Source: Viola odorata (taxonomy: Eukaryota; Streptophyta; Magnoliopsida; Malpighiales; Violaceae). From it: a DNA stretch of 64,000 bases. The stretch lies in contig OY829539.1 of NCBI GenBank assembly GCA_963691705.1, positions 56,332,327 to 56,396,326 on the forward strand. Direction: 5' to 3'. The notes under the pieces are model-generated. The model saw only the letters and a list, made by a program, of their open reading frames with translations. It ran no database searches and was not told the DNA's origin. The position numbers and the translations under genes are program-made. Below, in pieces: positions 32,637 through 45,024 of this stretch; within the stretch, counting starts at the first letter, position 1; the number at the start of each line of letters is the position of its first letter.

Positions 32637-33066
32637 GTAATTTTGATAAATATTGTTGTTTTTCATGGTTACGTTTATGATTTACTAAGTAAAGCATGAA
32701 ACCACCCATAATATTTTTATTTGATTATTTAGTAATGAAAATGATTGAATTTGTATTTGATTGACATTAAACTTATGATTGTTCATGTGATATGATTCGA
32801 GGTTATACGTGATATTATTTTAATGCAATAGTTCCTGTTAAAGTTAACACTAGTATATGGTCTATGAACAAATATGACGCAGTAGCTAATTATTACTAAT
32901 AGTAATAAATTAAAAAATAATAATAATAATTAAAAAAACAATGTGAAAAGTGCTTGTCGGAATTGTGGCCAGCGTGGTCATCAAAATGCACCGCTGAAAA
33001 GCTTGACAAAGGATGCCATGATAACTGGCCAAATTAATTGGCATCACACAGTCCCACTTACTGCTC
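32637..33066. other. Intergenic DNA, no gene recognised
   Basis: At 32941-32995 the plus frame reads CRNCGQRGHQ, which resembles a CCHC zinc-knuckle start, but the rest of the knuckle and any context are missing. Confidence 0.4.
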
Positions 33067-33069
33067 TTT

Positions 33070-33524
33070 GGGTCTGTTTGGCATTCCGGTTCTACTTGGA
33101 AAAGTTCTGTGGGAAAATGACTTCTGGTAAATGGAAAAGTTAGATACTTGAGGTGTTTGGTAAAACAGTTTTTCAAAACTATGGTTTGGATGTAAAATGA
33201 CCATAAAGGGTATAAAACCCATTTTTAAAAAATTAATAAAAATAGAAAAAGTGGATCTAGAATTATTTATCTTGAGGTAGAGATTTTATTGTGGTAGCTT
33301 TTAATTTATTTTGTTGGTTATATAAAGTAAAAAATTAAAATGAAATGAAAAAAAAAATAGGAGAGAGAGAAGTCTTTTTGGAGCAAAATGCTCCAGTGGG
33401 AGGCAAGGCCAATTGGCCTTGCCTTGAACTGGGCTTCTCAGTAGGTGTTTGGTAACACCTACTCCTCGGATTTTCTACTCGGGAAAGTCATTTCCCGAGT
33501 AGAACCGGAACGTCAAACGGCTAC
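33070..33524 (+). mobile_element. Harbinger-type MITE, 455 bp
   Basis: The left end GGGTCTGTTTGGCATTCCGG and the right end, read on the minus strand GTAGCCGTTTGACGTTCCGG, form inverted repeats that continue into GTTCTACT. The flanks are TTT at 33067-33069 and 33525-33527, an unusual but position-consistent 3-bp duplication. The ends match the 6.1-kb Harbinger at 43520-49623, and the interior matches 27087-27687 in inverted orientation. It is most simply a non-autonomous derivative of that family. Confidence 0.8.
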
Positions 33525-34942
33525 TTTTACAAAGAGAATTATAATGGGTATATATATGGATTAGGGCCATAGTTGTAAGGTATTCAGACAAGGATCAAGT
33601 GTTGTGTGTGAGTGTGTAACAAGTTTAATTAGTTTCAACCGAGAGGAAAAACTTGTGAGCGAGTGTGTGTTCAGAATAATTGAGTGAGTGTGTGTATACC
33701 TATCCAATGGCAAAAAATTATAGAAGGATAAAAATCCAATAATTTTACCTCAATCTTTGTGCCATCTCCTAAAGTCATATCCACTATGTAGGAGAAGTTT
33801 TGGTTGCAAGGCCCAACTGTGAGTATCCATGGTGTTGTATTTGATATGTGGTCCTCTCCTCCATTTCTAGCAACACCCACATTTAAAATACTTTTTTCCA
33901 ATGCTAGCAATTAGCCATCAGCAATTGCATTAGATGGAGGTTCATCATATTTAGTTTGTGAAAGGGAAATCGATACAACATCCACTTTTTGTGCTAAGAT
34001 AGTCTTGAATGCTTCAACGATAGATTCGTAATTAGCAATATCTATATTCTCTAAAAAAAATCCATTAACATTTGAAAACAACCAGTTTAGCATTCTTACC
34101 GATCCCTTCGACCGTGCCAAAGTTAAAGCTAGAGATAATAATGTTTATCAATCCTTTTCCAGCCAAGATTGCTACACAACCATTTTCATGTCCAGAGATA
34201 TCTCTAGGATTCTTATAATCCTTTATTCTTCCATCATAATAGGGAAAGAAAGATTTAATATTAATAATGTATGTTATGTTTATGTAATATACCAATCAAT
34301 CAAAAAATGTAGCTTGGAATTCATATGCAATACATTCACTCTTATTACTTAAAAATGTCAATCTTCAATTTGAAATCAAATCAAGACATTGGTTTTAATG
34401 AAGAGTTTTTTTAAAGAAAATACCATCTCCAAAACATTACATACCTATTGGAAACCACATCCCAGAGATGTTGAAACTTTATATTTCCCTCATATTCTTC
34501 CCTGTTACAAAAAATAGGTAACTCAGGCTATATTCTAGAATCGAGGATTGTTATTACCACATCCGCTTCTTTAACTTTAGAATCAAATTTGTCCAGTGGC
34601 TAATCCTTATTAAAATTGTAGGACAATATATCAGTCATTGTCCTCTATGCTCTGACTTAGAGGAAAGTGCAGATCACTTGCTCCTCCACTACAAAGTAAC
34701 GGGCCAAATTTGGAGCTTTCTCATGAATTGGGTGGGCATTTCGTGGGTGGTTCCTAGGACTTTGGCTGCTCTCTGGTCTTGTTAGGGAGAGTTGCTTAGT
34801 CCCATGTCAACGCAGAAGAGAACCATGTGGAATATATTGCCATATGCATTCCTTTGGGTTATATGGAACCAGCGCAATGGGGTCATTTTTAATCACCAGA
34901 ATTTTTGCAAGTTTCGCACGATAAACTCCATCTTTACTACCT

Positions 34943-36719
34943 GGGTTTATTGCATGAAGGCCCCTTGTACTTTAAAAAAAAATAGCTTCCTCCTCTGAAC
35001 TTTAAAAATTCAAATACTGCCCCCTGAACTCAAAGTCAATTGCAAATGGTGGTCCCTTCGTCAGTCAACGCTGACGCCCGTCCAAAATGACCTGTCACTC
35101 TAGGTTGCATTTTCCTTCCCGGTTGCCATTTCAATTAATTTTCTTACTCCTTAATTTCTTTCTTTCTTTCGTTTTCTTTTCCAACCTTTTTTTCTTTTAT
35201 TCTCTTTCTTTTCTTTTCCTTTTCCCTGTATCCCTTATTTCTTTCTTTCCTTGCATTTAAATCACCGTCATCTTTATTTGACAATTTTTTCTTTCTTTCT
35301 TCCTCACTCTCTGTCTTCTTCCTCTCATCTTTTTTTCTTTCCTTTTTTTTCTTCCATTTTTCTTTTTTTTTCCTTTCCTTGGGCCGCAACCCAAAACTTC
35401 TTTTTTTCTCTTTTTTCTTTCTTTTCCTATTTCTATTCTTTGCTTTGCACTCTCCTTTCTCTCCTATTCCCTTCTCTGTTCCTTTTATTTCTTCTCCTTT
35501 TTTAAAAAAATTGTTTGGATCGGGGATGGGTGATTGGATCGCAGATCAGGAGTGAGGGAGAGCGGGGGCACATCGGCGGTTGTGGCTGCACTTGGCGATG
35601 ACGTAGCGGTGGGGGTGATGGTTTTCTTCCTCCTCCTATGTTTCTTCATCTTCTTCATTTTGCTACAGATTCATTTTCTTAGTAGATCTGCAAGAAATTA
35701 AACTTTTCATGGTCAGATCTGATTGTGTTTTTTATTTTATGGTTTAAATGTGGGTTAATTGATTAATTTTTAATTTTTGTTATCCTCTGCATTTTTTGTG
35801 TGGTTTAGATGTGGGTTAATTGATTAATTTTTAATTTTTGTTATCCTCTGCATTTTTTGTGTGGTTTAGATGTGGGTTAATTGATTAATTTTTTACTTTT
35901 GTTATACTCTGTATTTTTTATTTTGTGGTTTAGATGCATTTTTTTTCTGGGTTTTGGTGATTGGGATTTAAAATTGATTTGGTGGACAGAGATTTATTTA
36001 TGGGTTTTGGCGATTGGGATATGAAATTGATTTTTACAGTGGCTGCGATTGAGTTGCCGGATTGTGGAGGAGGGGATCGAGGGCGGGTGATGCCGACGGT
36101 GTGGCTGCTGGGTTGATGTTTGGCAGTGGTGATTGCGACGTTGTGGCTGGGTTGTGTTGGCTGCTGGGTTGTAGAGATTTGAAAGAGATTGGGAAATTAG
36201 ATTTGGAAAATCTGAGATTTTGAAATTGAAATTGAAGGGAGGAAGATTGGGTGTGAAATTAGAATTAAAATTAATTAATTGGTTTGGTGGTTTGATTTTG
36301 CAGAGGGTAAGGGTGAATTGAATGCAGGGAAAGAAAGAAAAAAGAAATAAGAAAGAAAAAAATTGAAAAAAAGAAAAAAAGACTTGGAAAGTTTAATTTT
36401 CTAGAAAAAATAATAAAGATGATAGTGATTTAAATACAAGAAAAGAAAGAAATAAGAAATAAGAAAGTAAAAGAAAAACGAAAGAAAGAAACCGAAAGAA
36501 AAATTTGTCAAATCATGTCAAGAGGAGCAGCAGAGCAATCGGGAGGAAGAAATGGCGCAACCGGCAAAAAAGGGTTAAAACGGACAAACGTCAGCGTTGA
36601 TTGACGGAGGGACCAGCATTTGCAATTGACTTTGAGTTCAGGGGGCAGTATTTGAATTTTTAAAGTTCGAGGGAGGAAGTTTTTTTTTAAAGTACAGGGA
36701 GCCTTCATGCAATAAACCC
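34943..36719. mobile_element. Mutator-like element (MULE), 1.78 kb, non-autonomous, 9-bp target duplication
   Basis: TTACTACCT flanks the element exactly (34934-34942 and 36720-36728). The ends are inverted repeats of about 125 bases, beginning GGGTTTATTGCATGAAGG, nearly identical apart from a few changes. Long terminal repeats and a 9-bp duplication identify Mutator-type elements. No transposase is found. The interior contains a pyrimidine-rich tract (35150-35510), a 61-bp tandem repeat, and GC-richer stretches near 35530-35640 and 36040-36170 that could be acquired host DNA, but I recognise no gene in them. Confidence 0.92.
35740..35940. repeat. 61-bp tandem repeat, about three copies
   Basis: TGGGTTAATTGATTAATTTT recurs at 35751, 35812 and 35873, an exact 61-base period, with GTTATCCTCTGCATTTTTTG between the copies. 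It lies inside the Mutator-like element. Confidence 0.95.
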
Positions 36720-37063
36720 TTACTACCTGGCATCAGTGGCTTCGCTGTCGAGATCCTCACTTTCCCTACACGTCGTTGTAGATGCTCCTTTCCTCGTCTT
36801 GGTTACATGTTTGGGGCGGGACAGACCTGGGGTATTTGTTGGGTGTTTCTGCGTCTGTTTTGTTATTTTCCGTTGTAGTGTGTTGAGTTTGTTGCTGTGC
36901 AGCAACTAATGCTGCGCTTGTTTTTTTCTTTTCCTGGGCTGGTTTAGTGCCAGGTTGTTTTGTTCGTCATGAGCCTCATGACCCCTTCCACTTTTAATAA
37001 ATCATTTGCTTATTAAAAAAAAACAACAGAAAATATAAATATTAATTTTTCTCCCCCCATAAG

Positions 37064-37888
37064 TCAAGTCATCAATTTCTCCATCAACTCTCCCTAAAAG
37101 ATGCACTAGAAGGAAGCATAAATCTAGAGAGCAAAACCATCAATACAACATTTTTAATTTATGATAGGGAAATCAATACAATATTCACTTCTCGCGCTAA
37201 GATAGTCTTGAATGCTTCAACGATGGATTCGTAATTAGCAATATCTATATCCTCATAAATTTACCATGAACATTTGAAAACAACCGATTTGGCATTCCTA
37301 GCGATCCCTTAGACCGTACCAAAGTTGAACCTAGAGATATTAACATTTTCAATCCTATTTCTAGCCAAGATTGCTACACAACTACTTCCATGTCCATAGA
37401 TATCTCTAGAATTCTTATAATCCTTTATTCTTCCATCATAATAGGGAAAATAAGATTTAACGTTAATAATTTTCATGTGAAGTGAAATAGTTTGTATGTT
37501 ATGTTTATGTATACTAATCAATCAAACAATATAGTTTGGAATTCATATGAATACATTCACTCTTATTACATAAAAATGTTATCTTCAGTTTGAAATTAAA
37601 TCCAGATATTGGTTTTTATGAAGAGTTTTAAAAAAAAACCGATTTAAAAAATTACATACCTATTAGAAACCACATCCTGTAGAGATGTTGAAATTTTATA
37701 TTTTCCTCATATTCTTCCTTGTTATAAAAAATAGGGGACTTGGGCCATATTTCTGAATCGAAGATTGCTATTACCAAATCCGCTTCTTCAACTTTAGAAT
37801 CAAATTTGTCTAGTAGTTTCTCCTTATTAAAATTGTACGACAATATATCTACAACAAAAATTATAAATATTAATTTTTCTTTCTCCAT
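37064..37888 (-). pseudogene. Subtilase fragment, array unit 2
   Basis: About 825 bases. On the minus strand it starts MEKEKLIFIIFVVDILSYNF (from 37888), then KVEEADLVIAIFDSEIWPKS, a worn form of the catalytic-Asp segment (usually DTGIWPES). Further on, within 37309-37521, it reads YYDGRIKDYKNSRDIYGHGS, a worn catalytic-His segment with GHGS for GHGT. The frame is broken several times and the unit ends with the junction to the next copy. Closely similar to units 1, 3 and 4. Confidence 0.72.
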
Positions 37889-38703
37889 ATGTCAAAGTCA
37901 ATTTCTCCAACTCTCCACTAGAAGGAAGCATAAATCTAGAGAGCAAAACTATCAATACAACATATTTAATTTGTAATAGAAAAATTGATCTAACATCCAC
38001 TTCTCGCGCTAAGATAGTTTTGAATGCTTCAGCGATGGATTCGTAATTAGCAACATCTATATCCTTATAAATTTGCCATGAACATTTGAAAACAACCAGC
38101 TTAGCATTCCTAACAATCCCTGTGTCCGTGCCAAAGTTGAACCCAACGATATTAACGTTTTCAATCCTATTTTCAGCCAAGATTGTTGCACAACCACTTC
38201 CATGCCCAGAGATATCTTTTAGGATTATTAAAATCCTTCATTCTTCCATCCTAATAGGAAAAGCAAGATTTAACGTCAATATTTTTTCTATGATGTGAAA
38301 CAATTTGTATGTCATGTTTATGTATACAATCAATCAAACAATATAGCTTGGAATTCATATGCAATACATTCAATCTTATTACATAAAAATGTCATCTTCA
38401 GTTTGAAATTAAATCCAGACATTGATTTTTGTGAGAGTTTTTTTAAAGAAAATATCGTTTCCAAAATATTATATACCTATTGGGAACCACATCCCAAGTG
38501 TAGAGATGTTGAACCTTTATATTTCCCTCATATTTCACTACTACAAAAATACAAGGGACTCAAGCCATATTCCTGAATCGAGGATTGCTATTACCACATC
38601 CGCTTCTTCAACTTTAGAATCAAATTTGTCTAGTGGTTTCTCTTTATAAAAATTGTAGGATAATATATCTTCATCAGAAAATATAAATATTAATTTTTTT
38701 CCC
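37889..38703 (-). pseudogene. Subtilase fragment, array unit 3
   Basis: About 815 bases on the minus strand, with the same order of segments as unit 2. The frame within 37827-38180 runs from RIENVNIVGFNFGTDTGIVR and KLVVFKCSWQIYKDIDVANY through AFKTILAREVDV, then across the junction into the start of unit 2 (TLTYGERKIN), showing how one unit was fused head to tail with the next. No catalytic Ser region. Not functional. Confidence 0.72.
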
Positions 38704-39541
38704 ATATGTTAAGTCATCAATTTCTCCATGAACTTTCCCTAAAGGATGGACTAGAAGGAAGCACAAATCTAAAGAGCAGAGCCATCAATACAACATATTT
38801 AGTTTGTGATAAGAAAATTGATACAAAATCTACTTCTCGTGCTAAGATAGTCTTGAATGCTTCAATGATGTATTTGTAATTAGCAATATCTATATCCTCA
38901 TAAATTTGCCATGAACATTTGAAAACAACCAATTTATCATTCGTAGCGATCCCTTTGACCATACCAAAGTTGAACATAGAGATATTAACATTTTCAATCC
39001 TATTTCCAGTCAATATTGCTACACAACCACTTCCATATCTAGAGTTATCTCTGGAATTTTTATAATTCTTTACTCTTCCATCATAATAGGGAAAGCAAGA
39101 TTTAACGTCAATAATTTTCATGTGATGTGAAACAGTTTGTATGTTATGTTTATGTATACCAATCAATCAAACAATATAACTTGGAATTCATATACAATAC
39201 ATTCGCTTTTATTACTTAAAAATGTCATCTGCAGTTTGAAATCAAATCCAAACATTTTTATGAAGTGTTTTTTTAAAGAAAATACCGTCTCCAAATCATT
39301 ACATACCTATTAGGAACCACATCCCAAGTGTAGAGATGTTGAAACTTTATATTTCCCTCATATTCTTCCTTGCTACAAAAAAACAGGAGACTTGAGCCAT
39401 ATTCCTGAGTCGAGGGTTGTTGTTACCACATCCGCTTCTTCAACTTTAAAATCAAATTTGTCCAGTGGCTTCTCCTTATTAAAATTGTAGGACAATATAT
39501 CTATAGCAGAAATCATAAATATTATTTTTTCTTTCTCCATA
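38704..39541 (-). pseudogene. Subtilase fragment, array unit 4
   Basis: About 838 bases on the minus strand. The frame 38717-39166 holds SCFPYYDGRVKNYKNSRDNS and then RIENVNISMFNFGMVKGIAT and KLVVFKCSW, again the segment between the catalytic His and the alpha/beta core of subtilases. The His position itself is lost (SRYGSG for SGHGTH). A further junction fragment (about 39542-39594) resembles the end of another unit, so the array once extended to the right. Confidence 0.72.
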
Positions 39542-39594
39542 TGTCAAGTCTATCAATTTCTCCATCAACTCTCCCTAAAAGACGAACTAGAAGG

Positions 39595-42500
39595 AACAAA
39601 TAAGTAATAGTGAGGAACCCAAAATAAGTGCGTGTATATATGTTCTGCCAATGAAGATAATAAATATTGTAAAGTTAACATGGTACTTGATGAGTGAACC
39701 ACTCCATGACATGAAAAGGTGCCTTAGTTAATTTCAGAGTCATTAAGACTGTCAAGCAAGGAAATAGGACAAAGTCAACGGTCACAACACGTGTTTAGTA
39801 TATGCGTCTAAGAAAAGTTGCTTTGGTTATTTATATGGAAAGGAATATGGCAACATAACTCAAATATTTACCTTGAAATAAATATAAATAAATATGGATA
39901 TGAAGAAATCTATTTATCATAATAAAAGAACAGAATAGTTACTGTTTTGATTGGAAAAATTCAGTCTAAAATGGTTTTCTCCATTGACAAAGTGACACAT
40001 AATGCAGTTCCAACTAATAGTGCAATAACTTACTGGCCAATAAGTAAAAGCAGTAGATATAAAAACCACCTGAATGAAAGAAAATTTATCACAACCTAAT
40101 GGAGATATCCATATATTTTCCATATTGGTATACTGTTGTATATGTACCATCCTTAGTTTCTTGCTAAAGTTTCTCTTCCTGCTTGCTTCGGTTCCCCCTT
40201 TCTCTTAAGTTTACACTCTCATGACTTACTATTATCTAACATAACCATTAAATAAAAGTTGAGTTTTAATAGCTCGTATCTCCACTCGATTGATTATTAG
40301 CTTTGCTAATTCACACCATTTGTTCAACAATTCCTCATAATGACTTTGTTATCTTTTGTCAGGTCATTGAAGATTAAATGTTGAAAAATGTGTCACTTGA
40401 GTAGCTCTACCATAGAGTGTCATGCGTCGTGTACGATGTTGTCACATCTTTTAGTGATGTTGTACATGCATGGCTAAAGTGATTGGTAATAGTATGCTAT
40501 GTTGGTCCGAATTATGAGAATCCGAGTGTTGGAGTTTGGAACATAATGTGTTCGTGTGTATGTGATCTTTTCGCGTGAAACTTGTATTTTGTAGTAATGT
40601 GTTTCGGTTTCTTAAGTGATGATATGGGGCTGTTTTGTGATTCAATGATAAAGTTTATGACTATAATAATATTCTATTGTATTAATAAAGTTGCGCAAGA
40701 ATGTCAATCTTTGGTATTTTGGTTTGATTTTGTGTAGGTGACTTGGGAGCAATCTCGGGTTTTGAGACCAACTTGAGTTGTAATGCAACATAGCAGTCAG
40801 ATGGGCCTGAAGAGGTGAACACGGTGCAGTAAAACCCGAATAACCTCAACGCTCACAAACCGTTAGTAACCAATTATAAATGGTGAGGTTGTGGTTTTGT
40901 ACATGTGTTTAAGGTTGTAGTTTTTCACCTTAATAACCTTTTATTAATTGCATCTGCTTTTTATATTTATATATTTATCATCATATAAGATAAAATTAAT
41001 AATTATAATGATGCAAATACATCATTCATAAAAAAATAATAGCAATTGTCTCTAAGTCTTAGTAATTAATTAATAATTTTTAAAGTCACAACAACTCACA
41101 AAAAAGTCAACAACACAAACAAGTGAACAATGCAAACAATTAATCTAGATATCGGTAAAGATGTTTTTTTTCCTATAAGCATTCATAAGAAATGTTAAAA
41201 TATTTGAAATTTTATGTTTATCTAGATAATTTTTAATCGTATGCAAAAATTGATAAATGTTTTCAATCGAAGGTTATTTAACAATGGTAAATGTTCTTGT
41301 TATTATGATATTTATTGTTATAATAATTATTATCTAAATATTTTTATTATTTTTCGTGAATAGTCAGTGGAAACCGCTTATCGTAAATAGTTACGGGGAG
41401 GTTGTAGATTCAAAATAATGTAAACTATGCGATTACAATGAGATTGTGATTTTGAGAGAAATTAAGTGGTGAGGTTATTGTTTGCATGAATTTCGCGGTT
41501 AACCATATCGCGACCATCCCTAGCCTAAGCATAAGTGTTATACATGTCATCATGTATGCATGGACCATTTCACGAAGTATGTGTTCGAGGTTGTAGTTTT
41601 TTACCTTAATAACCTTTTATTAATTGCATCCGCTTTTTATAGTTATATATTTATCATCATATAAGAAAAAATTAATAATTATAATGACACAAATACATCA
41701 TTGGTAAAAAAATAATAGCTATTGTCTCTAAGTCTTAGTAATTAATTAATAATTTTTAAAGTTACAACAACTCACAAAAAAATAAACAGTTCAAACAATT
41801 TATTTAGAGATCGATAGAGATGTTTTTTCCCTATAAGCATTCATTAGAAATGTTAAAATATTTAAAATTTGATATTTATCTAGATAATTTTTAATCGGAT
41901 TAAACAAAGTATTATACCACAAAGATTAAATTAGTCACATTTATACCACAAACATCTGATCAAACAAAGTATTGTACTACATGGACCACAAATGTCATTA
42001 ATTGAACCATTTATATGAGATTTTGATTTTTTTTAATTAATTTTTTTGGTACATTAAAGAATTAATTTATTCTCTTAGATAATCTATTTAAATTTAAATT
42101 TATATTGGATTTAATTTAGTTTGCCATCCAAAAATATTATACTATAGACAAGAAGGGTAATATAGTAAAAGTAAACAATTTTATTTGTTAATGAATTATT
42201 CCAAACATAATATAAAAATTGAATTGAATTCTATCTTTTCAGTATGTGTTCCGAATTTCAATTACAAATCAATCCAAATCAACTTTGCTTAAGAATTGAT
42301 TTCAACTCTATTCAACTCTAAACATTCAAATCCAAACAAACTTAGCCAAAAAGACAAATTTAGTCATGAAGGTTTCCTTATTTGGAAAATTTAGTCACGA
42401 AGATCGAAAGATTAGCAAATCAAGAAAAGACAAAGGGAGGGAGAGCAACATTTTTGTCTTCTTTTCATGAGAACTTTCAGATCAGAAAGGCATTCGGAAC

Positions 42501-43516
42501 TAGTTTCGAGTTCATTTTTTGGCAGAATTGATATAGAATTTTTTAGACAATTTACTCATTTTATTCATAGGACCACAAAATTTTACAAAATTCAATCAGT
42601 TCCCTGTTAAGTTAGAGAAAAGAACAGGACTTGACACTACTGAAACAAAAAAATGCACAAATGTATATTATTAAATCATATTTATATATTAATAATTAAA
42701 TAAATGATTTATGTACAAACTATAATTTTTTTTTTATCTTTTAGCTCATTCTTCCTTTTTTCTCAACCATCACATTATCATGGTACTAAAAGAACACATT
42801 TAATATATGTAATATTACTTTCTTTTTATATACTTAAATTTTAAAATGTTAAATTGAAAGATCTTTGCAATTACAAATATTATGATAGACTAGATGTCTT
42901 TTAATTTTTAATTTTCTATCCTTTAGCTCATTGCACGGGTGTAATTATTTATCTACTCTTGCACTTGTATGATGACTTTCTTTACCCTTAACTTGTTTTT
43001 TTCTTGACATTTTTTTTTCTAAAATAAAATCTATGGATGCCATAGGCCATAAATTTTTTAATATTAAAGTGTCATTTTTGTTCTAATAATATTATATTTA
43101 ATCATTTGAAGCTTTAAATTTATATAATGGTGATTACAATTTTAGATAAATTACATAAAAGATCAATAGTTTTTGAATATCAAGTGATACTATAGCTTAA
43201 TTATTTGATATTAACTTTTATTTTATAATTATTTTTTTAGTAATTAAATTTACCAATGACTATAGCTTATTAGTTCTCTACTAGTGATAAAATACTAGTT
43301 AGGTGTCAAGTTCAGGCTGAAGCCCCGCGTCAAGAAAAAAAGTAATCGAAGTGATTGAAGAAATATTAGCTAATTTTGAAATTATTTCTCTTAATAAAGT
43401 AATTAATATGTTTTGAATAGAATAAAAAAGTATATTATTATAATGCAAATTATATTGCGTGGCACGGGCACAAAATTACCAGTAGGCTGTAGTACATATT
43501 TCATGTTTTTCTTGTT
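39595..43516. other. AT-rich intergenic region with a direct repeat, no gene recognised
   Basis: No coding sequence with a recognisable domain. The short frames 39917-40150 and 40451-40645 on the minus strand have no support. The one clear structure is the 676-base-spaced direct repeat annotated separately. Sequence from about 42000 to 43500 is very AT-rich. Confidence 0.6.
40905..41895. repeat. Direct repeat of about 320 bp spaced by 676 bp
   Basis: Copy 1 (about 40905-41235) and copy 2 (about 41581-41895) share long identical runs such as TAATAACCTTTTATTAATTG, GTCTCTAAGTCTTAGTAATT and CTATAAGCATTCATWAGAAA, with a few substitutions and small gaps. This looks like an old segmental tandem duplication. 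No coding content. Confidence 0.9.
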
Positions 43517-45024
43517 TTAGCACCCGTTTGAGGTTACGGTTGCATTTGCAGAAGCTCTATTGAAACCCAAAAGCTGAAGAGTTGGTGTTTGGTAAGGGAG
43601 CTTTGGAATAGAGCTTTTCAAAAGCTCTATTAAAACCTTCACAAATTCCCTGTTACAGCCACTGGTGAAAAGAATAGCAGTGGCAGAAGCTGGGCTTCAG
43701 CTTCTCGCGAAGCTGAGTAATTATACTCACTTGGACAAAAAAGTGAGACTGAGTTCATTTTATTTACAGATATACCAACTATAAAATACTATCTAACTCC
43801 TCAACACTCACTCATTTCACACGATTTCTCCTCTCATTTGTTTCGTCTTCCTCTTTCTTTCTAACACAGAAACCCTAAAGAAGAGCTACCGCATCCGCCT
43901 CTCCCCCTCGCTCTTTCTCGTTTTGCTCTCGCTACCCTATCTGCTTGTCATCCGTTCCCTCGATCTCTGCTCTGGCGACTGGCCGCTTCCCAATCTCTCA
44001 CTCTCGCTCTGTCACTCTCTCGCTCTGGTACCCAATCTCAAAGGTATTGCTTCTTTCTTCTCTTCGTATTTTTGGGTGAATTCCTTGGGTGTTGTTCGAT
44101 TCCTTTTCCTTATTTAATTTTGCTCTTTATTTTCTTCTCTTCTTTGGTATAGAGTTGTTGTTATGCTTGTAGAAAAGGGGCGTGTCTTAATAAATCTGTT
44201 CAGGTCAAATTGAAGAGTTGGATGAGTGAGATTGTTATCGATTTTGCCACTTGGATTCTATATGATTGTTATCGATTTTGAACTTGTCAAACTTAAAGTG
44301 AGATTGCACGACGTTTTACTTTGAGTGGTAGTACTATCCATTTGTTTCTTCTTAGGTTTCATGAATAAGTTTCCATTATCTCCTGGTGGCTGTTGTAACT
44401 CATGGATTTTGTGGTTTTTGTGGCATTTTTGGATTGACAGTATCTGTTGGTGGCTGTTGTAACTCATGAAAGAGGTATTTTTACTTTTTAGTGCTTAGGA
44501 GTGGCTTGTGGTGTTCCACAGTCCACTGCTCCTAAGGTTTCCCATTCCATGACTGAGATTGTGTGTAGTGGGATTATTGGATGATTGCAAAGACTTGATA
44601 GCCTAAGGTTGGTAGTATATATTTTACTGTTTTTCATATTCAAGTTGGCACTTGTGGGTTGTGATTAAATTGTGCTTCCTTGGATCACTATCATTTGTTG
44701 CATGCAAAAGCTTGTTGAAGCCACAAAGTGAATAAATTACCTTATGCTTGCCAAACTATTCCGTACCTGGATATGCTAAAGTAATTTAATTAGAGGCTAA
44801 TATAGTAACAGTGATTAATTGAATTATTATTTCGGCACTACCAAATTAGTAAATAGCTCTTTAGCATTCTTTTATTCATGAAGTGTGCTCCAATTCCAGC
44901 TGATGCTCACTAACATTAAAATTGTTTTGTTCTTTTTACCTTTGATAGGCATGAGCTTTTAACTGTATCTGCCCTGTTCTGTTTCTGCCTTGCCCTTATT
45001 GCTAAAGTTTTATGGTTGTTGTAG

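Larger units (their letters stand above)
34632..37023 (+). mobile_element. LINE 3' fragment, itself interrupted by a Mutator-like element
   Basis: The two LINE parts are 34632-34942 and 36729-37023. The first translates to a zf-RVT segment: CPLCSDLEESADHLLLHY, then GQIWSFLMNWVG, with an in-frame TAG at about 34783, and later FLWVIWNQRN. The second is the noncoding 3' end finishing in a TTATTAAAAAAAAA tail. Comparison with the uninterrupted units 2-4 shows the insertion fell between CAATATATC and ACAGAAAATATAAAT. No clear target duplication is left. Confidence 0.8.
33690..37063 (-). pseudogene. Subtilase fragment, array unit 1, interrupted by LINE and Mutator element
   Basis: The unit lies on the minus strand at 33690-34631 plus about 37024-37063, split by an insertion at about 34632-37023. 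Pieces translate to cucumisin-type subtilase segments with breaks: YYDGRIKDYKNPRDISGHEN (the region around the catalytic His, with expected GHGTH altered), then KLVVFKCSW, then IVEAFKTILAQKVDVVSISL, then LEKSILNVGVARNGG and NTTPWILTVG. The catalytic Asp segment is also degenerate, and the region with the catalytic Ser is absent. Unlike the other units, this one keeps extra downstream sequence (33690-33990), so it may preserve the original 3' side. Not functional. Confidence 0.75.

Noticed and set aside
32941..32995. A CCHC-like zinc knuckle (CRNCGQRGHQ) suggesting a retroelement gag
   Set aside because: The motif is incomplete and there is no gag or pol sequence nearby.
35144..35505. Lys/Glu-rich frame (minus) and Phe/Ser-rich frame (plus)
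   Set aside because: Both come from a pyrimidine-rich tract inside the Mutator-like element; composition alone explains the lack of stops.
38527..38560. A CACTACTACAAAAAT word resembling a CACTA transposon end
   Set aside because: The other subtilase units have related but different words at the same place, so it arose by substitutions within the repeat.
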